Assembly: GCA_963734965.1 (NCBI GenBank)
Contig: CAVTJK010000003.1
Location: 310,001 to 374,000 of the forward strand
Direction of reading: 5' to 3'
DNA from: UBA4742 sp963734965
GTDB lineage: Bacteria > Actinomycetota > Acidimicrobiia > Acidimicrobiales > Acidimicrobilacustridaceae
Length of the DNA stretch: 64,000 nucleotides
Of this stretch, positions 9,416 to 19,253 are shown piece by piece (the first letter of the stretch is position 1; each line of letters starts with the position of its first letter). The notes beneath the pieces were generated by a model. It saw nothing but the letters and a program-made list of their open reading frames with translations, had not been told where the DNA came from and searched no databases. Position numbers and translations under genes: made by a program.

Positions 9416-9473
9416 CTCATCGACGGTACGCCGCCATCGTGGTCGAGCGGAAGGATCGAACGACTCATTTCGG

Positions 9474-12400
9474 CTACGAGCTGGTGACGCCGAGGAGCGT
9501 GCGCACCTCGTCCTTGGCGGCATCGAGATCGTCGATCGAGCGTTCGACGGCTGTGCCGGACTGCAGGAACAGGAAGACGCACCGATCGACGGGACGCCCG
9601 AGCGAGGCCTCGAGGGCGACGGCGTAGGACGCGCCCTGGAGCCGATAGCGGTCGACTGCGGCGTCAACATCGTCGGGGCCTCGAGCCGCGTCGGTCTTGT
9701 AGTCGACGACCACCAGGCCCTCGGACGTCTCGACCAGCAGATCGACGAAGCCCTCGAGCACCCGGGCGCCGACCGGTGCACCCACGTACAGCTCGCGCCA
9801 GTACCGGTCGCTGGACACCGCGGCCCGGACGACCTCGGAGTCGAGCGCGGCCCGGGCCAAGCGTTCGATCTCGGCGCGCCGATCGGCCACGCCCTCGGCT
9901 CCGGCCTGGTTGCGGGCCAGCTCGGCCAGCCCGTCGCCCGTCGCCAGATCGACGGCCTGCAACACGCCGTGCACGGCTCGTCCGATGGCTGTGCCGGCTC
10001 GACCCCGCCGCCACGGCGGCCGGTCCGGGTCGTCGGCATCATCGGGATCGTCGCGGTCGTCGACACCGGCGGGATCGGCGCCGGCGACCGGGTCGGCGAG
10101 GCGTAGGTCGCGCTCGGCCAGCTTGGCCACGCTGGTCGCCGCCAACGTGTGGGACCGGGCGGCCGCGTCGAGGCGCCGGCGCCGTTGCTCGATCCAATGC
10201 TCGCGCTCCTCGACCGTCTCGGCGGCGAAGGTCGTGCCCGCCCGGCGCACCCCCGCCGTGATCGGCCCGGTGGCCGCCGCGGTCGGGGTGGTCGGCGCGG
10301 GAAGCAGACGGCGGGTCAGGGCCTCGGCTCCGCCGTCGGCGCGGTCGAGGCGGGCGGCGTGGCTCTTGGCCGTGACCGCGGCCTTGTGGTGGAGGCTCAC
10401 GATCAGGTGGTCACGGGCCCGGGTCGCGGCGACGTAGAGCAGACGCATCTGCTCGGCTCGGTCCATGCGGGTCTCGCGCTCGGCCCACGCCGCGTAGTCC
10501 TCGGTGGCGATGGCGCCGGTGATCCGGACCTCGGGACCGCCGTCCCCCCAGACCACGTCGACGCCGTTGACCCGGGAGCGGTCCTCGGTGTTGAGCCCGC
10601 TCAGCACCACGATGGGGAACTCGAGCCCCTTGGACGCGTGCACCGTCATGATGCGCACGGCATCGTCGTCGGTCTCAGGCAGGATCGCCTCGACCACGCG
10701 GGCGTCATCGGCGCTCTGCAGGTCCGCCCACGCCAGGTAGCGCCGCAGGTCGGTGCCGTAGGCATCGGTGAACACGCGGGCTTGGTCGATGACGAACCGA
10801 AGCCGCCGCCAGACGTCACGGGGTCGGCGCTCGTCGAGCCCCAGCTCGAAGGCTCGGCGCTCGGCCAGCACGTGTTCGATCAGTCCGCTGGCATCGTGCC
10901 ACCAGCGGTCGCGGTGCAGGGCGCTGAGCGACTGCAGGCCCTCGGCCACCGGGTGGTCGGCGGCCAGCGAGTCGGGCGGCGGCCGCCGGTAGTCCCAGCG
11001 GCGGGCGGCCGAGTGGTACTCGAGCAGGTCGTCGTCGCCACAGCCGAACCAGGGGGAGCGCAGAGCGGCGACGATGGCGACGTCGTTGGTGGGGTCGTCC
11101 ACGGCGCGCAGCACGTTGAGCAGGTCGCGGACCTCGGAGCTGGCGTAGACGAGCGAGCTGGATTCGACTCGATACGGGAGTCCAGCCTGGTCGAAGGCGC
11201 GTTCGAGGGTCCCCAACGAGGTGCGGGTCGGGATCAGCACGCAGATGTCGCTCAGCGTGGCGCGATGGCCGTCGTCGCCGACGGGCCAGCCTTCGGCGCG
11301 CGCACGATCGACGGCGTCGGCGATCTCAGTGGCTTCGGTCAAGCGGATCTCGCCGATCTTCTGGTCGCTGACCGCGCCGCCGAACAGCACCACGGGCGCC
11401 ACCGGGAACGTGTCGCCGGGCCCGAAGGCGTGGCTGCTCCGGTGGGCGGCCAGCGGTTCGTAGACCGGCTGGGCCCCGGGATCGCCCTCACCGATGATTT
11501 CGGAGAACATCAGGTTCACCCAGTCGATGATCCCGGGCACCGAGCGACGGTTGCGCGTGAGGCTCATCGGTGCGCTGACCTGGCTGTCGCGCACCTGGAG
11601 GAACAGAGCGATGTCGGCCCGGCGGAAGCGGTAGATCGCCTGCTTGGGATCGCCCACGAAGAAGAGACGGCCTGGAGGGACCGACAACTTGTCCCATGGC
11701 TTGGTCCCGGCGTCGGGATCGTCGGAGACGATCCGCACGGCCAACTCGATCTGGATCGGGTCGGTGTCCTGGAACTCGTCGATCAAGACGTGGCTGTAGG
11801 TGGTGCGCAGCCGGCGAGCCACATCGGGATCGCGACGCAGCAGGTCGCGGGCCTGAACGAGCAGATCGTGGAACTCGAGGCTGCCCTCTCGTCGCCGTTG
11901 GTCGGCGGCTTCGATCGTCAGCGTGGCCATGGCCACCAGGAGGTGCTCGAGCGCGTGGCGGGCCGTCTCGAGCACGATCTGGTCGAGGGCCGCCTGGGTG
12001 GCCTGCAGCGATCGACGGACCGGCTCGACGCCTTCGGGCCAGTGGCCGGCCTGGCCGCCCGTGGGCTTGGCGATCTTCGGCGCCTGGGCCAGGAGCTGCA
12101 GCACCTCGAGGTCGGTCTCGGCCTGGCCGAGCCGGCCGGCGAAGCCCTGCAGGGCTATGACGTGTTGGAACAGGCGGTCGTCGTCGGCGGTGCACCAGTC
12201 GGCGAGTCGGCGTGTCTCACCAAGGCCGTCGAGGACGGGGGCGGCGTCGACGGGCCCGGGGGTCGCGGCCGGCAACGGGTGGTCGGCCACCAGATCCCAG
12301 TTGCGGTTGAACTCGATGGCCACCGTCCGCAGGTGGGCCAGCGTGATCCCGCACACCAGCGCCCGCTGCAAGGGCGATCGGGCTACGGGGTCGTCGAGCA

Positions 12401-12884
12401 GGCGGTCGAGGAATTCGCTCCAGCGCTCGTCGAAGGCGACCGTCGAGCGGATCTCGTCGAACACCTCGAAGGTGGGCGGCAGCCCCGCCTCGAACGGGTG
12501 CTCGGCCAGCACGCGCTGGGCGAACCCGTGCAGGGTCGAGATGGCGGCGGCGTCGAGGTCGGCCAAGGCCTCCGTCGCGCGCTCGGCTCGGGCTCGCCGC
12601 TCGCCGGCATCGAGATCCGCATCATCGAGGTCGTCGCCGGGTTCACCGGCGGCCAGGCGCTCGAGGGCCTCCCGGACCCGATCCCGCAGCTCGCCCGCGG
12701 CCGCCTCGGTGAAGGTGATGGCGGCGATCGAGCGCAGCCGGCTGGTACCCGTGGCGACCAGCTCGATGATCCGCCCGACGAGTGCGGTGGTCTTGCCCGT
12801 GCCGGCGCCGGCTTCGACGAACAGGGTCGAGTCGAGCTGGTGGCGTATTCGGCGGCGCGCGTCGGTGTCGTCGATCGTGCTCAC
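9474..12884 (-). CDS. addA: AddA/UvrD-type helicase-nuclease subunit
   Basis: The 1136-residue protein has SF1A helicase motifs in order: motif I GAGTGKT (about 26-32), AITFTEAAAGELRDR (Ia), LIDEFQDTDPIQ (II), FFVGDPKQAIYRFRRAD (III), SLTRNRRS (IV), VRIMTVHASKGLEFPIVV (V) and LLYVAATRARDHL (VI). A C-terminal RecB-type PD-(D/E)XK nuclease follows (GRAVHGVLQAVDL, EGFVDLL, VVVDYKTD). With the upstream partner it should form an AddAB/AdnAB-like complex that unwinds and resects double-strand breaks to load RecA. The GTG start overlaps the partner's stop (GTGA), so they are translationally coupled. The frame is intact over 3.4 kb. Confidence 0.88.
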   Translation of the reverse strand: MSTIDDTDARRRIRHQLDSTLFVEAGAGTGKTTALVGRIIELVATGTSRLRSIAAITFTEAAAGELRDRVREALERLAAGEPGDDLDDADLDAGERRARAERATEALADLDAAAISTLHGFAQRVLAEHPFEAGLPPTFEVFDEIRSTVAFDERWSEFLDRLLDDPVARSPLQRALVCGITLAHLRTVAIEFNRNWDLVADHPLPAATPGPVDAAPVLDGLGETRRLADWCTADDDRLFQHVIALQGFAGRLGQAETDLEVLQLLAQAPKIAKPTGGQAGHWPEGVEPVRRSLQATQAALDQIVLETARHALEHLLVAMATLTIEAADQRRREGSLEFHDLLVQARDLLRRDPDVARRLRTTYSHVLIDEFQDTDPIQIELAVRIVSDDPDAGTKPWDKLSVPPGRLFFVGDPKQAIYRFRRADIALFLQVRDSQVSAPMSLTRNRRSVPGIIDWVNLMFSEIIGEGDPGAQPVYEPLAAHRSSHAFGPGDTFPVAPVVLFGGAVSDQKIGEIRLTEATEIADAVDRARAEGWPVGDDGHRATLSDICVLIPTRTSLGTLERAFDQAGLPYRVESSSLVYASSEVRDLLNVLRAVDDPTNDVAIVAALRSPWFGCGDDDLLEYHSAARRWDYRRPPPDSLAADHPVAEGLQSLSALHRDRWWHDASGLIEHVLAERRAFELGLDERRPRDVWRRLRFVIDQARVFTDAYGTDLRRYLAWADLQSADDARVVEAILPETDDDAVRIMTVHASKGLEFPIVVLSGLNTEDRSRVNGVDVVWGDGGPEVRITGAIATEDYAAWAERETRMDRAEQMRLLYVAATRARDHLIVSLHHKAAVTAKSHAARLDRADGGAEALTRRLLPAPTTPTAAATGPITAGVRRAGTTFAAETVEEREHWIEQRRRRLDAAARSHTLAATSVAKLAERDLRLADPVAGADPAGVDDRDDPDDADDPDRPPWRRGRAGTAIGRAVHGVLQAVDLATGDGLAELARNQAGAEGVADRRAEIERLARAALDSEVVRAAVSSDRYWRELYVGAPVGARVLEGFVDLLVETSEGLVVVDYKTDAARGPDDVDAAVDRYRLQGASYAVALEASLGRPVDRCVFLFLQSGTAVERSIDDLDAAKDEVRTLLGVTSS

Positions 12885-15800
12885 GACTCGACCTCCGTCG
12901 AGTCGTCGCCGGTCTCACCCTCGGCCAACGCCACATACCCCGCGAGCTGCGGCGCGCCGCGGACGCGTTCCCATCCACGGCCGCGATCGGTCGGGCAGAT
13001 CGAGTCGAAGTCGCAGTAGCGGCAGTTCTCGAACGAGCTGCGGTACGGGTTCTCCTCACCGGGCCGGGCCGGGAACGAGCCGGTCTCGATGCCGTCGACG
13101 ATGACCTCGACGACGTCCTGGAAACGGCCGAGCCGGGCCTGATCGAGCTGGTAGCCGACCTGTCGGAAGCGAGCCCGTTCGTTCAGGAACCAGTACTGGG
13201 CCGACACGTCGACGGGGCCGAATCGGCTGCGGGCGGCCAGGCCATAGATCGGTAGCTGCAACTTGGTGCCTCGGACCGTGGGGTCGCCCGCCTCGAGTTG
13301 GCCGAAGCCGAAGTCGCTGCCCGACTTGTAGTCGATGACGACCGCCGAGCCGTCCTCGGCCAGGTCGATGCGGTCGGCGCTGCCCTTGAACGACAGCTCG
13401 CGCTCGTCGCCGAGCCGGACCACGACCGGGTGGTCGTCGCCCAGTCCGAACCTGAGCTCGGCGCTCTCGGGTACGACGCCCCTGGTGGCGCGATGGGTGT
13501 CGTCGACGTGCAAGAAGGTGTGCAGGTCGCGCCGGATCGTGCTCTGGTCGAGCTCCCACAGCAGCAGTCGCCCGGTGAGCCCGCGGTCCTCGAAGTCGGT
13601 GAAGACCTCGTCGGTGATCTCGTCGAGGCGCGCGTGTTGGGCTTCGCTCCAGCGCTCGTGGGGTTGGATGCGTTCGGAACGGGGCAAGGCGATCTGCTCG
13701 TCGATGAAGCGCTCGAGCACGAGGTGGATGAGGTTGCCCTTGTCGAGAGGACTGATCCGCTGCACCTCCTCGGGCCGCTCGGGGGTGGCGATCCACAACA
13801 CCTTGGAAAGGAAGTAACGGCGGGGACACGTGGCGTAGAGCTCGAGGCTGGTGGGCGCCAGTGCTCGGCCCTCGACCGGCGAGGGCGCCACGACGCGCTC
13901 GACCAGGCCGTCGAAACGGGTGAAGCCAGCGCGGCGACGGTCGTGGCGGGCCACCAGGCCGAGACGCAGGACGGGATCGGACTTGGCCAACGGGTGGCCC
14001 TCGAGGTGTCCGGTTTGTTCGAACCACACGAGCAGGCTGCGCAGATCGCGATCGAGCACCGATGCCGGCTCGAGATCGGAGCGGACAGCGGCGGTCAGCG
14101 ACGCCACGAGGTCGAAACCTGCGACGGGCCCGAGCGCATCGAGATCGCGGCTGAAGAGGCGCCGCCCGCCGGCCAGTGCGCCGAGCGAGTCGAGCAGCCA
14201 TCGCGACGGCCGTTGCTCACGGCCACGGCGCTGGTCGCCGCGCGCGTAGGACAGCACCCGCTCATCGGCTGACGACAACGCGGCCAGGTAGGTGCGGTAG
14301 GACTCGCTCGATCGGGCGGACCGAAGCGGGATCTCGTCGCCGGCCGCGGCGCGTTCGTCGTCGGGGAGCAGCGCGTCCTCCCGGGCCCGCGCCGGGAAGG
14401 CGCCCTCGGTCATCCCGACGACGAACACGACGTCGAGGTCGAGCCCGACGATGGCGTCGATGGGGCTGACGAGGACGCCTTGACCGAACCGGCTCGTGCG
14501 GGGAGCGGGGGCGTCGAGATCCGAGTCGAGGGCGCGCCGGAACGTGGCCACATCCGGCGCCGGGTCGACCTCGTCGAGCACGCTGAGCCGGCCGAGCAGG
14601 TCGCTGATCTCGACCCTGGCCTGCTGCTCGTCGTCGGGCCAGGACGGCGGGTCGACCAGGTAGTCGCTCAGGAAGCGATCGGCCCAGCGGGCCCAACCCC
14701 GCCAGCTGTCGGGCGCCTGGTCGGGGGCCAGGCGATCGGCCAGCTCGGCCACGAACGCGCCGAGGCCCTCGGCCAGACCGAGGCGGCGCTCGAGCCGCAG
14801 CCGACGGGGCTCGGGATCGTCGTCGGCCGCCGCCTCGTCGAGCTCGATCTCGCCGCGCATGGCGTCGGTCAGCCGGTCCAGGTGGGTCGGCCACGAGTCG
14901 AGCCCCGAGGTGATCCCGGCGCGGCGCGACACGTCGTCCCACGCCGTGGCCGGCACCGGTCCGTGGGCGTCGCGGATGGGCGCGCCCGACAGCCACGCCA
15001 TCACCTCGTCGCGGCGCCAGTCGTGGTCGGGCAAGGCCAGTGCGCCGAGCAGCGTGCGCCCCACCATCGTCGCCGCCAGTGGTCGCACGCCGGCCCCGTT
15101 GGTGGGGATGCCGGCCAGGAGGAACGACTCGTGCAGGAGTCGGGGATAAGGGTCGGTCCCGCCGTGCACGACGGCCATGCGTTCGAGGGGGACGCCGTCG
15201 CGGTGGCGCTGCATCACCCCGCGCAAGGCCAGCAGCACCTCGCTGTCAGCGCTTGGTGCGCTCACCACTCGTTGCCCCGATGGGGGAGCGTGGCGCGGCA
15301 ACTCGATCTCGCCGATCCCGAGGCGCGCCGCCAACTCGATTGCGCTCTGGTCGGCCTCGCGGTCGCCCGTCGCACCGAGGAGCACCACGACGTTCGTGTG
15401 CTCGGCCAGTGCCGTCAGCAGATCGCGCTCGTCGGGTCCGATCGTGGTCGGCAGATAGGCGATGACCAGTCCGAGCCGTCGGGCCCACCCGCCCCGATCG
15501 TCCCGCAGGCCGGCCACGGCCGCCGAGATGGCCTCGTGCTCGTCGTACCAGGCCGTGAGGCGCGATCGCACCCCGCGGGTGAGGCGGACGACCTCGCCGG
15601 CTCGCGCGCTCTGGCGACTGAGCCGGTCGAGCGTGGCCGCGTCAGCCGCTCGAAGGTCGCGTACCACCGCGGCCAGGGTCCGCTCGCTGGCCGGATGGTG
15701 GCGGATGGCGCGAAACGGTCCATCGGTGACCGCTCCCAGCTCGGCCCGCACTGCCGCGTGGCGGACCGCTCGCGACGCCGGTTGGCGCCCCGCCGCAGTG

Positions 15801-16057
15801 AGCGAGGGTCCGCCCAGCTCGTCGGCCAGGCGATCGACGGTGACGAACCGCACGTTCACGATCCCGTGGCGCGCCGAGCCGGGCACGGCGGATGGAGCTG
15901 ACGCCAGCCGCCGGCGCATGGCCAACCCGACGGTCGGACGGGCGACCAGCACGGTCACCGGCGCCAGCGGATCGTCGTGCTGGGCCGCGCCGATCGCGTC
16001 GCTCAGGGCGACGGCCGCCTCGGGCCCGAACCGCACGACTCGCAGGGACATAGCCAC
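12881..16057 (-). CDS. addB: AddB-type nuclease subunit with Fe-S staple
   Basis: The 1058-residue partner begins with a helicase-like N-terminal part that lacks a clear GxGKT loop (VTVLVARPTVGLAMRRRLA), as expected for a scaffold or inactive motor. Its C-terminal nuclease has FKGSADRIDL and VVIDYKSG (PD-(D/E)XK). Four cysteines are placed as in AddB: one in YATCPRRYF before the nuclease and three in ENCRYCDFDSIC after it, the signature of the 4Fe-4S staple. Mycobacterial AdnA also carries a nuclease and Fe-S cluster but retains a motor domain, so AddB-like is a choice, not a certainty. Its stop overlaps the addA start by four bases. Confidence 0.82.
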   Translation of the reverse strand: MAMSLRVVRFGPEAAVALSDAIGAAQHDDPLAPVTVLVARPTVGLAMRRRLASAPSAVPGSARHGIVNVRFVTVDRLADELGGPSLTAAGRQPASRAVRHAAVRAELGAVTDGPFRAIRHHPASERTLAAVVRDLRAADAATLDRLSRQSARAGEVVRLTRGVRSRLTAWYDEHEAISAAVAGLRDDRGGWARRLGLVIAYLPTTIGPDERDLLTALAEHTNVVVLLGATGDREADQSAIELAARLGIGEIELPRHAPPSGQRVVSAPSADSEVLLALRGVMQRHRDGVPLERMAVVHGGTDPYPRLLHESFLLAGIPTNGAGVRPLAATMVGRTLLGALALPDHDWRRDEVMAWLSGAPIRDAHGPVPATAWDDVSRRAGITSGLDSWPTHLDRLTDAMRGEIELDEAAADDDPEPRRLRLERRLGLAEGLGAFVAELADRLAPDQAPDSWRGWARWADRFLSDYLVDPPSWPDDEQQARVEISDLLGRLSVLDEVDPAPDVATFRRALDSDLDAPAPRTSRFGQGVLVSPIDAIVGLDLDVVFVVGMTEGAFPARAREDALLPDDERAAAGDEIPLRSARSSESYRTYLAALSSADERVLSYARGDQRRGREQRPSRWLLDSLGALAGGRRLFSRDLDALGPVAGFDLVASLTAAVRSDLEPASVLDRDLRSLLVWFEQTGHLEGHPLAKSDPVLRLGLVARHDRRRAGFTRFDGLVERVVAPSPVEGRALAPTSLELYATCPRRYFLSKVLWIATPERPEEVQRISPLDKGNLIHLVLERFIDEQIALPRSERIQPHERWSEAQHARLDEITDEVFTDFEDRGLTGRLLLWELDQSTIRRDLHTFLHVDDTHRATRGVVPESAELRFGLGDDHPVVVRLGDERELSFKGSADRIDLAEDGSAVVIDYKSGSDFGFGQLEAGDPTVRGTKLQLPIYGLAARSRFGPVDVSAQYWFLNERARFRQVGYQLDQARLGRFQDVVEVIVDGIETGSFPARPGEENPYRSSFENCRYCDFDSICPTDRGRGWERVRGAPQLAGYVALAEGETGDDSTEVES

Positions 16058-16180
16058 GCCGGCATCGTACGCACCGGGTATGACAACTCTCTTGGCTCTA
16101 CGGTCGGACGAGCCTCCCTGCGAGCGGCTTCGCCCATCTGGGTGTCATCGGGTGAGCGGCTCCGCTCCGCTCTGCCGCGG
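16058..16180. repeat. Intergenic segment with a motif repeated at 36822-36847
   Basis: No gene is visible. Positions 16140-16165 match 36822-36847 at 21 of 26 bases, sharing blocks such as TCATC and GTGAGC-GCT-CGC. Both copies lie just outside genes, in GC-rich 'gctccgctccgc'-like surroundings, and a shorter relative (CGCAGCGTAGG) occurs near 17472 and 36860. A small interspersed repeat family or a shared regulatory element would explain this. Confidence 0.35.
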
Positions 16181-17434
16181 CTAGACCTGCAGTGCGCGTA
16201 GGGCGGGTTCGACGGCGCCCCACGCGGCTCGGGCCCAGCGGGCGCGAGCGGTGGGGTCGAGTGCGGCCACCTCGTCGGCCTCGGCCCAGAGCGCCGATTC
16301 GATCGGCCCGAGGGTCGTGCGCACCCGACGCAGGCGGTCGGTGGCGCGGTCGGGATCGGTCGATCGGTCCTGCTCGATCCGGTCTCGGAGGGCGGCGAGA
16401 CGCAGCCACGTCGCCGGACGGGTCAGGTCCGGGGCGACCCCCGGTCCGTCGTCGTCGTGGTCGAACGGGAACACGGGGATCGCGACGCCGACGCACGGCG
16501 ATCCCAGACTCACCCAAGCACGGACACCGACGTCGGGATCGCGGGGCAGCGACACGATCATCGACGCCGTCGTTGCCTGCACATCGCTCAGATGCATGCA
16601 CACCGAGACGCCGGTTCCCGCTCGGTCGATGATCGCGGGCGGCAGCGGATCGATGTCTGTCCCGCCGAGCTCGTCGGGATCACCCCAGGCGTGCCCGCCG
16701 TGGTGGCGGAGTACGGCCAGAAGGGCGCCGGCCTCTGGTGCGGCCCGACCCGTCCCGCTGACCGCGGCGCCCGTCACGGCCAGGCGCTTGTCGGCGTGGG
16801 TCGTCGGGCTGGTGGCCCGGCGCCACTGGTCGAAGTCCCCCGCTTGGGCCACGTCGGGCGAGGCCGAGGTCCAGTCGGTCGAGAGGCTGATGCGGTTCGA
16901 CAGCGCCGCGCCCGGCTCGGGGTCCACCACCCGCCGCGCCGCCCAGGATCGCCCGCTCGTCTCGAGCATCCAGGCCTCGAAGGGGTCGGCTACCAGGAAC
17001 GACGAGAAGTAGGCCTTGCCCGCGTCGCGATCGCCGATGCCACCCTGGCCGCAGTCCGCGAGGAGGTCGGTGATGACGTCGACCGATTCGGCGGCCGTGC
17101 GCCCCCGTTCGAGGCCGAGGCGCACGAGGTCCATCCCCGTGTAGCCGTCAGGTTCGGCCGACGGATCGTCGACGGTCCACAGCTGCTCGTTGCCGATGGC
17201 GATGCGGTGCTCGTTGACCCCGTGCTCGAGGCCCCAGAGCCAGGTGGGTCTCGATCCGAACACCGCCGCCGCGCCGGCGTCGGGTCGAGTCAGGTACTGG
17301 GTCCGCAGCCGACCGCCCGCCGGTCTGGGCGCGAACGACTCGACGACCTGGACCTCGCCCGGAGGTCGATCCGAGCTCTTGGCGAACAAGGTGCGATCCG
17401 CTTGCAACGAACAGAGGGAATCACACATCTCCAT
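16181..17434 (-). CDS. Secernin-like (peptidase C69 related) Ntn hydrolase
   Basis: The 417-residue protein begins MEMCDSLCSLQADRTLFAKSSD. Secernins and C69 dipeptidases use the N-terminal cysteine as nucleophile after removal of a short propeptide, and Cys4 fits this role. Other secernin hallmarks are RPTWLWGLEHGVNEH, IGNEQLW, MDLVRLGLERG and CGQGGIGDRDAGKAY. The substrate is unknown; family members are suggested amidohydrolases or dipeptidases. There is no signal peptide, so action is cytoplasmic. The start ATG 17434 places the nucleophile at position 4. The DUF3097 gene lies upstream on the same strand. Confidence 0.8.
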   Translation of the reverse strand: MEMCDSLCSLQADRTLFAKSSDRPPGEVQVVESFAPRPAGGRLRTQYLTRPDAGAAAVFGSRPTWLWGLEHGVNEHRIAIGNEQLWTVDDPSAEPDGYTGMDLVRLGLERGRTAAESVDVITDLLADCGQGGIGDRDAGKAYFSSFLVADPFEAWMLETSGRSWAARRVVDPEPGAALSNRISLSTDWTSASPDVAQAGDFDQWRRATSPTTHADKRLAVTGAAVSGTGRAAPEAGALLAVLRHHGGHAWGDPDELGGTDIDPLPPAIIDRAGTGVSVCMHLSDVQATTASMIVSLPRDPDVGVRAWVSLGSPCVGVAIPVFPFDHDDDGPGVAPDLTRPATWLRLAALRDRIEQDRSTDPDRATDRLRRVRTTLGPIESALWAEADEVAALDPTARARWARAAWGAVEPALRALQV

Positions 17435-17487
17435 CGGCTCTCTGGTCGGCGGGGCCGCTCCGCTCCGCAGCGTAGGTCCATCGGTCG

Positions 17488-18321
17488 CTACGAAGGTTCG
17501 GTGACGAAGTCGATGAGCTGCTCGACGGCACCGACGAGCTCGGGTTCGAGATCGGCGTAGCTGCGGACCGAACCGACGAGCTGTCGCCAGAAGGCGCGGG
17601 GGTCGCTGACACCGATCCGCCGGCAGACGCCAGTCTTCCAGTCCTCGCCGTGAGGCACGTCGGGCCAGGCCGAAAGGCCGACCCGCTCGGGCTTCACCGC
17701 CGCCCACACGTCGACGAAGGGATGCCCGCAGATCGCCACATCGGGATGGTCGATCGAGGCGGCCAGGCGTGACTCCTTCGAGCGATCGACGAGATGGTCG
17801 AGCAGGATCCCGAGGCGTCGTCCGGGTCGAGGCCCGAACCGGCGCACGATCTCGGCGAGGTGGTCGGCGCCGTCCAAGAGCTCGACCACGACTCCCTCCA
17901 CCCGCAGGTCGTCGCCCCAGACCTTCTCGACCAGCTCGGCGTCGTGGACCCCCTCGACGAGGATCCGACTGGCGCGGGCCACCCGGGCGGGCGCGGCATC
18001 GAGGGCGACCGATCCTGACGCCGTCCGTGACGCCGTGGCCGAGCTTCCCCCTCCGGTCGGGGTGGTCAGCGTCACCTGCCGGCGGTCGACGTCGAAGCCG
18101 CCGTCGCGGAGGCGCACGACCCGATCGCGCCCAGTGCGATCGCGCAGCGTCACGGTCCCGTTGGCGATCGACACGACCACTCCCTGCAGGCCGGTGCCGC
18201 GCTGGGTCACGGCCAGACCGGGTACGGCCTCGACCTTCGGATGGCTCCGCCGTGGTCCTCCGCCGTCGAGATCGATCGGACCGCTGAGGATGCCCTTGCT
18301 GTAGAAACCGTCGCGGCCCAT
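17488..18321 (-). CDS. DUF3097 family protein
   Basis: The 277-residue protein matches the actinobacterial DUF3097 family in size and character. The N-terminal half (YSKGILSGPIDLD, GVVVSIANGTVTLRDRTGR) looks like a small beta-barrel. The C-terminal half, with ILVEGVHDAELVEKVWG, RLGILLDHLVDRSKES and VAICGHPFVDVWAAVKP, resembles a Toprim-like alpha/beta fold with acidic residues that could bind metal. Nucleic-acid processing is therefore a reasonable guess, but no function is established. ATG 18321 begins the conserved region without extra residues. It sits between the ABC exporter genes and the secernin gene. Confidence 0.7.
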   Translation of the reverse strand: MGRDGFYSKGILSGPIDLDGGGPRRSHPKVEAVPGLAVTQRGTGLQGVVVSIANGTVTLRDRTGRDRVVRLRDGGFDVDRRQVTLTTPTGGGSSATASRTASGSVALDAAPARVARASRILVEGVHDAELVEKVWGDDLRVEGVVVELLDGADHLAEIVRRFGPRPGRRLGILLDHLVDRSKESRLAASIDHPDVAICGHPFVDVWAAVKPERVGLSAWPDVPHGEDWKTGVCRRIGVSDPRAFWRQLVGSVRSYADLEPELVGAVEQLIDFVTEPS

Positions 18322-18380
18322 GGGCGGGCGATGGTACCGACCGGTCCGCGCTCGGCCGCGGACCGCGGAGTGGCGCCGCG

Positions 18381-19253
18381 CTACCCGCCGACGAGCGAGC
18401 GGATCTTCTCGGCCGTCGCGGGACCGTCGTAGGACATCTCGCCGTCGCGCAGCCCGACACAGCGCGTGGCCTTGGGCGTCAGATCCATCTGGTGGGTCGA
18501 GCAGATGATGGCCGCACCCTGCTCGGCCACGTCGCCGAGGATCTCGACCAGCGCCTCCTGGCCCGGCGTGTCGAGCCCGACGAAGGGCTCGTCGATGAGC
18601 AGCAGCGTGAAGGGCCGGATCAGCCCGAGGATCAGGGCCGTCTTCTGCTTCAGACCACGGCTGAACCGCGACGGCAGATCGTCGGCCCGCTCGACGAGGT
18701 TGAAGATGTCGAGCAGGTCGTCGGCGTACTCCTCCCACTCCTGGGTGTTGTGCATGCGGGCGATGTACTCGACGTGCTCGTTCAGGCTGAGGTCGTCGTA
18801 GAGGACCGGCGCGTCGGGCAGATAGGACGTGGCCGCCCGCGCCGTGATCGTGCCCAGCTGGGCGCCGTGCACCCACGCATCGCCGTTGGTCGGCTCGACC
18901 AGACCGGCGGCCAGGCCGAGGAAGGTCGACTTCCCGGCGCCGTTGGGCCCGACCAGCATGACCAGCTCGCCCGGCTCGACCTCGAGGTCGAGCCCGACCA
19001 GACCCATGCCGTCGCCGTAGTCCTTGCCCAGCTTCGACGTGACGAGCACCGCGCCTTCGGGGACCTCGGACGCGTCGATGGGCGCGGGCAGCTCGGCCTT
19101 GGGCTCGACGACCTCGGCCTCGTCGGTCTCCTCGACGTCGTCGTCCAGCTCGTCGTCGAGCTCGTCGGCGTCGTCGGTCCCGGACCCGTTGGTCGGGGCC
19201 GACTCGGTCGACGACGGACGAGGGCGGTTGGGACGGTTGCGGCGACGGCTCAC
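18381..19253 (-). CDS. ABC transporter ATP-binding protein with acidic N-terminal extension
   Basis: The 290-residue ATPase has Walker A GPNGAGKST, signature FSRGLKQK in the LSGGQ place, Walker B TLLLIDEP and the H-loop STHQ. Before the ATPase core lies an unusual tail of about 70 residues: basic at first (RRRNRPNRPRP), then a long Asp/Glu run ending in EVVEPKAELPAP. Such a tail is probably disordered. The GTG start (19251-19253) overlaps the stop of the permease gene by four bases, so both form one exporter operon. The substrate is unknown; the DRA/CcmA-type subfamily suggests drug, lipid or polysaccharide efflux. Confidence 0.85.
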   Translation of the reverse strand: MSRRRNRPNRPRPSSTESAPTNGSGTDDADELDDELDDDVEETDEAEVVEPKAELPAPIDASEVPEGAVLVTSKLGKDYGDGMGLVGLDLEVEPGELVMLVGPNGAGKSTFLGLAAGLVEPTNGDAWVHGAQLGTITARAATSYLPDAPVLYDDLSLNEHVEYIARMHNTQEWEEYADDLLDIFNLVERADDLPSRFSRGLKQKTALILGLIRPFTLLLIDEPFVGLDTPGQEALVEILGDVAEQGAAIICSTHQMDLTPKATRCVGLRDGEMSYDGPATAEKIRSLVGG

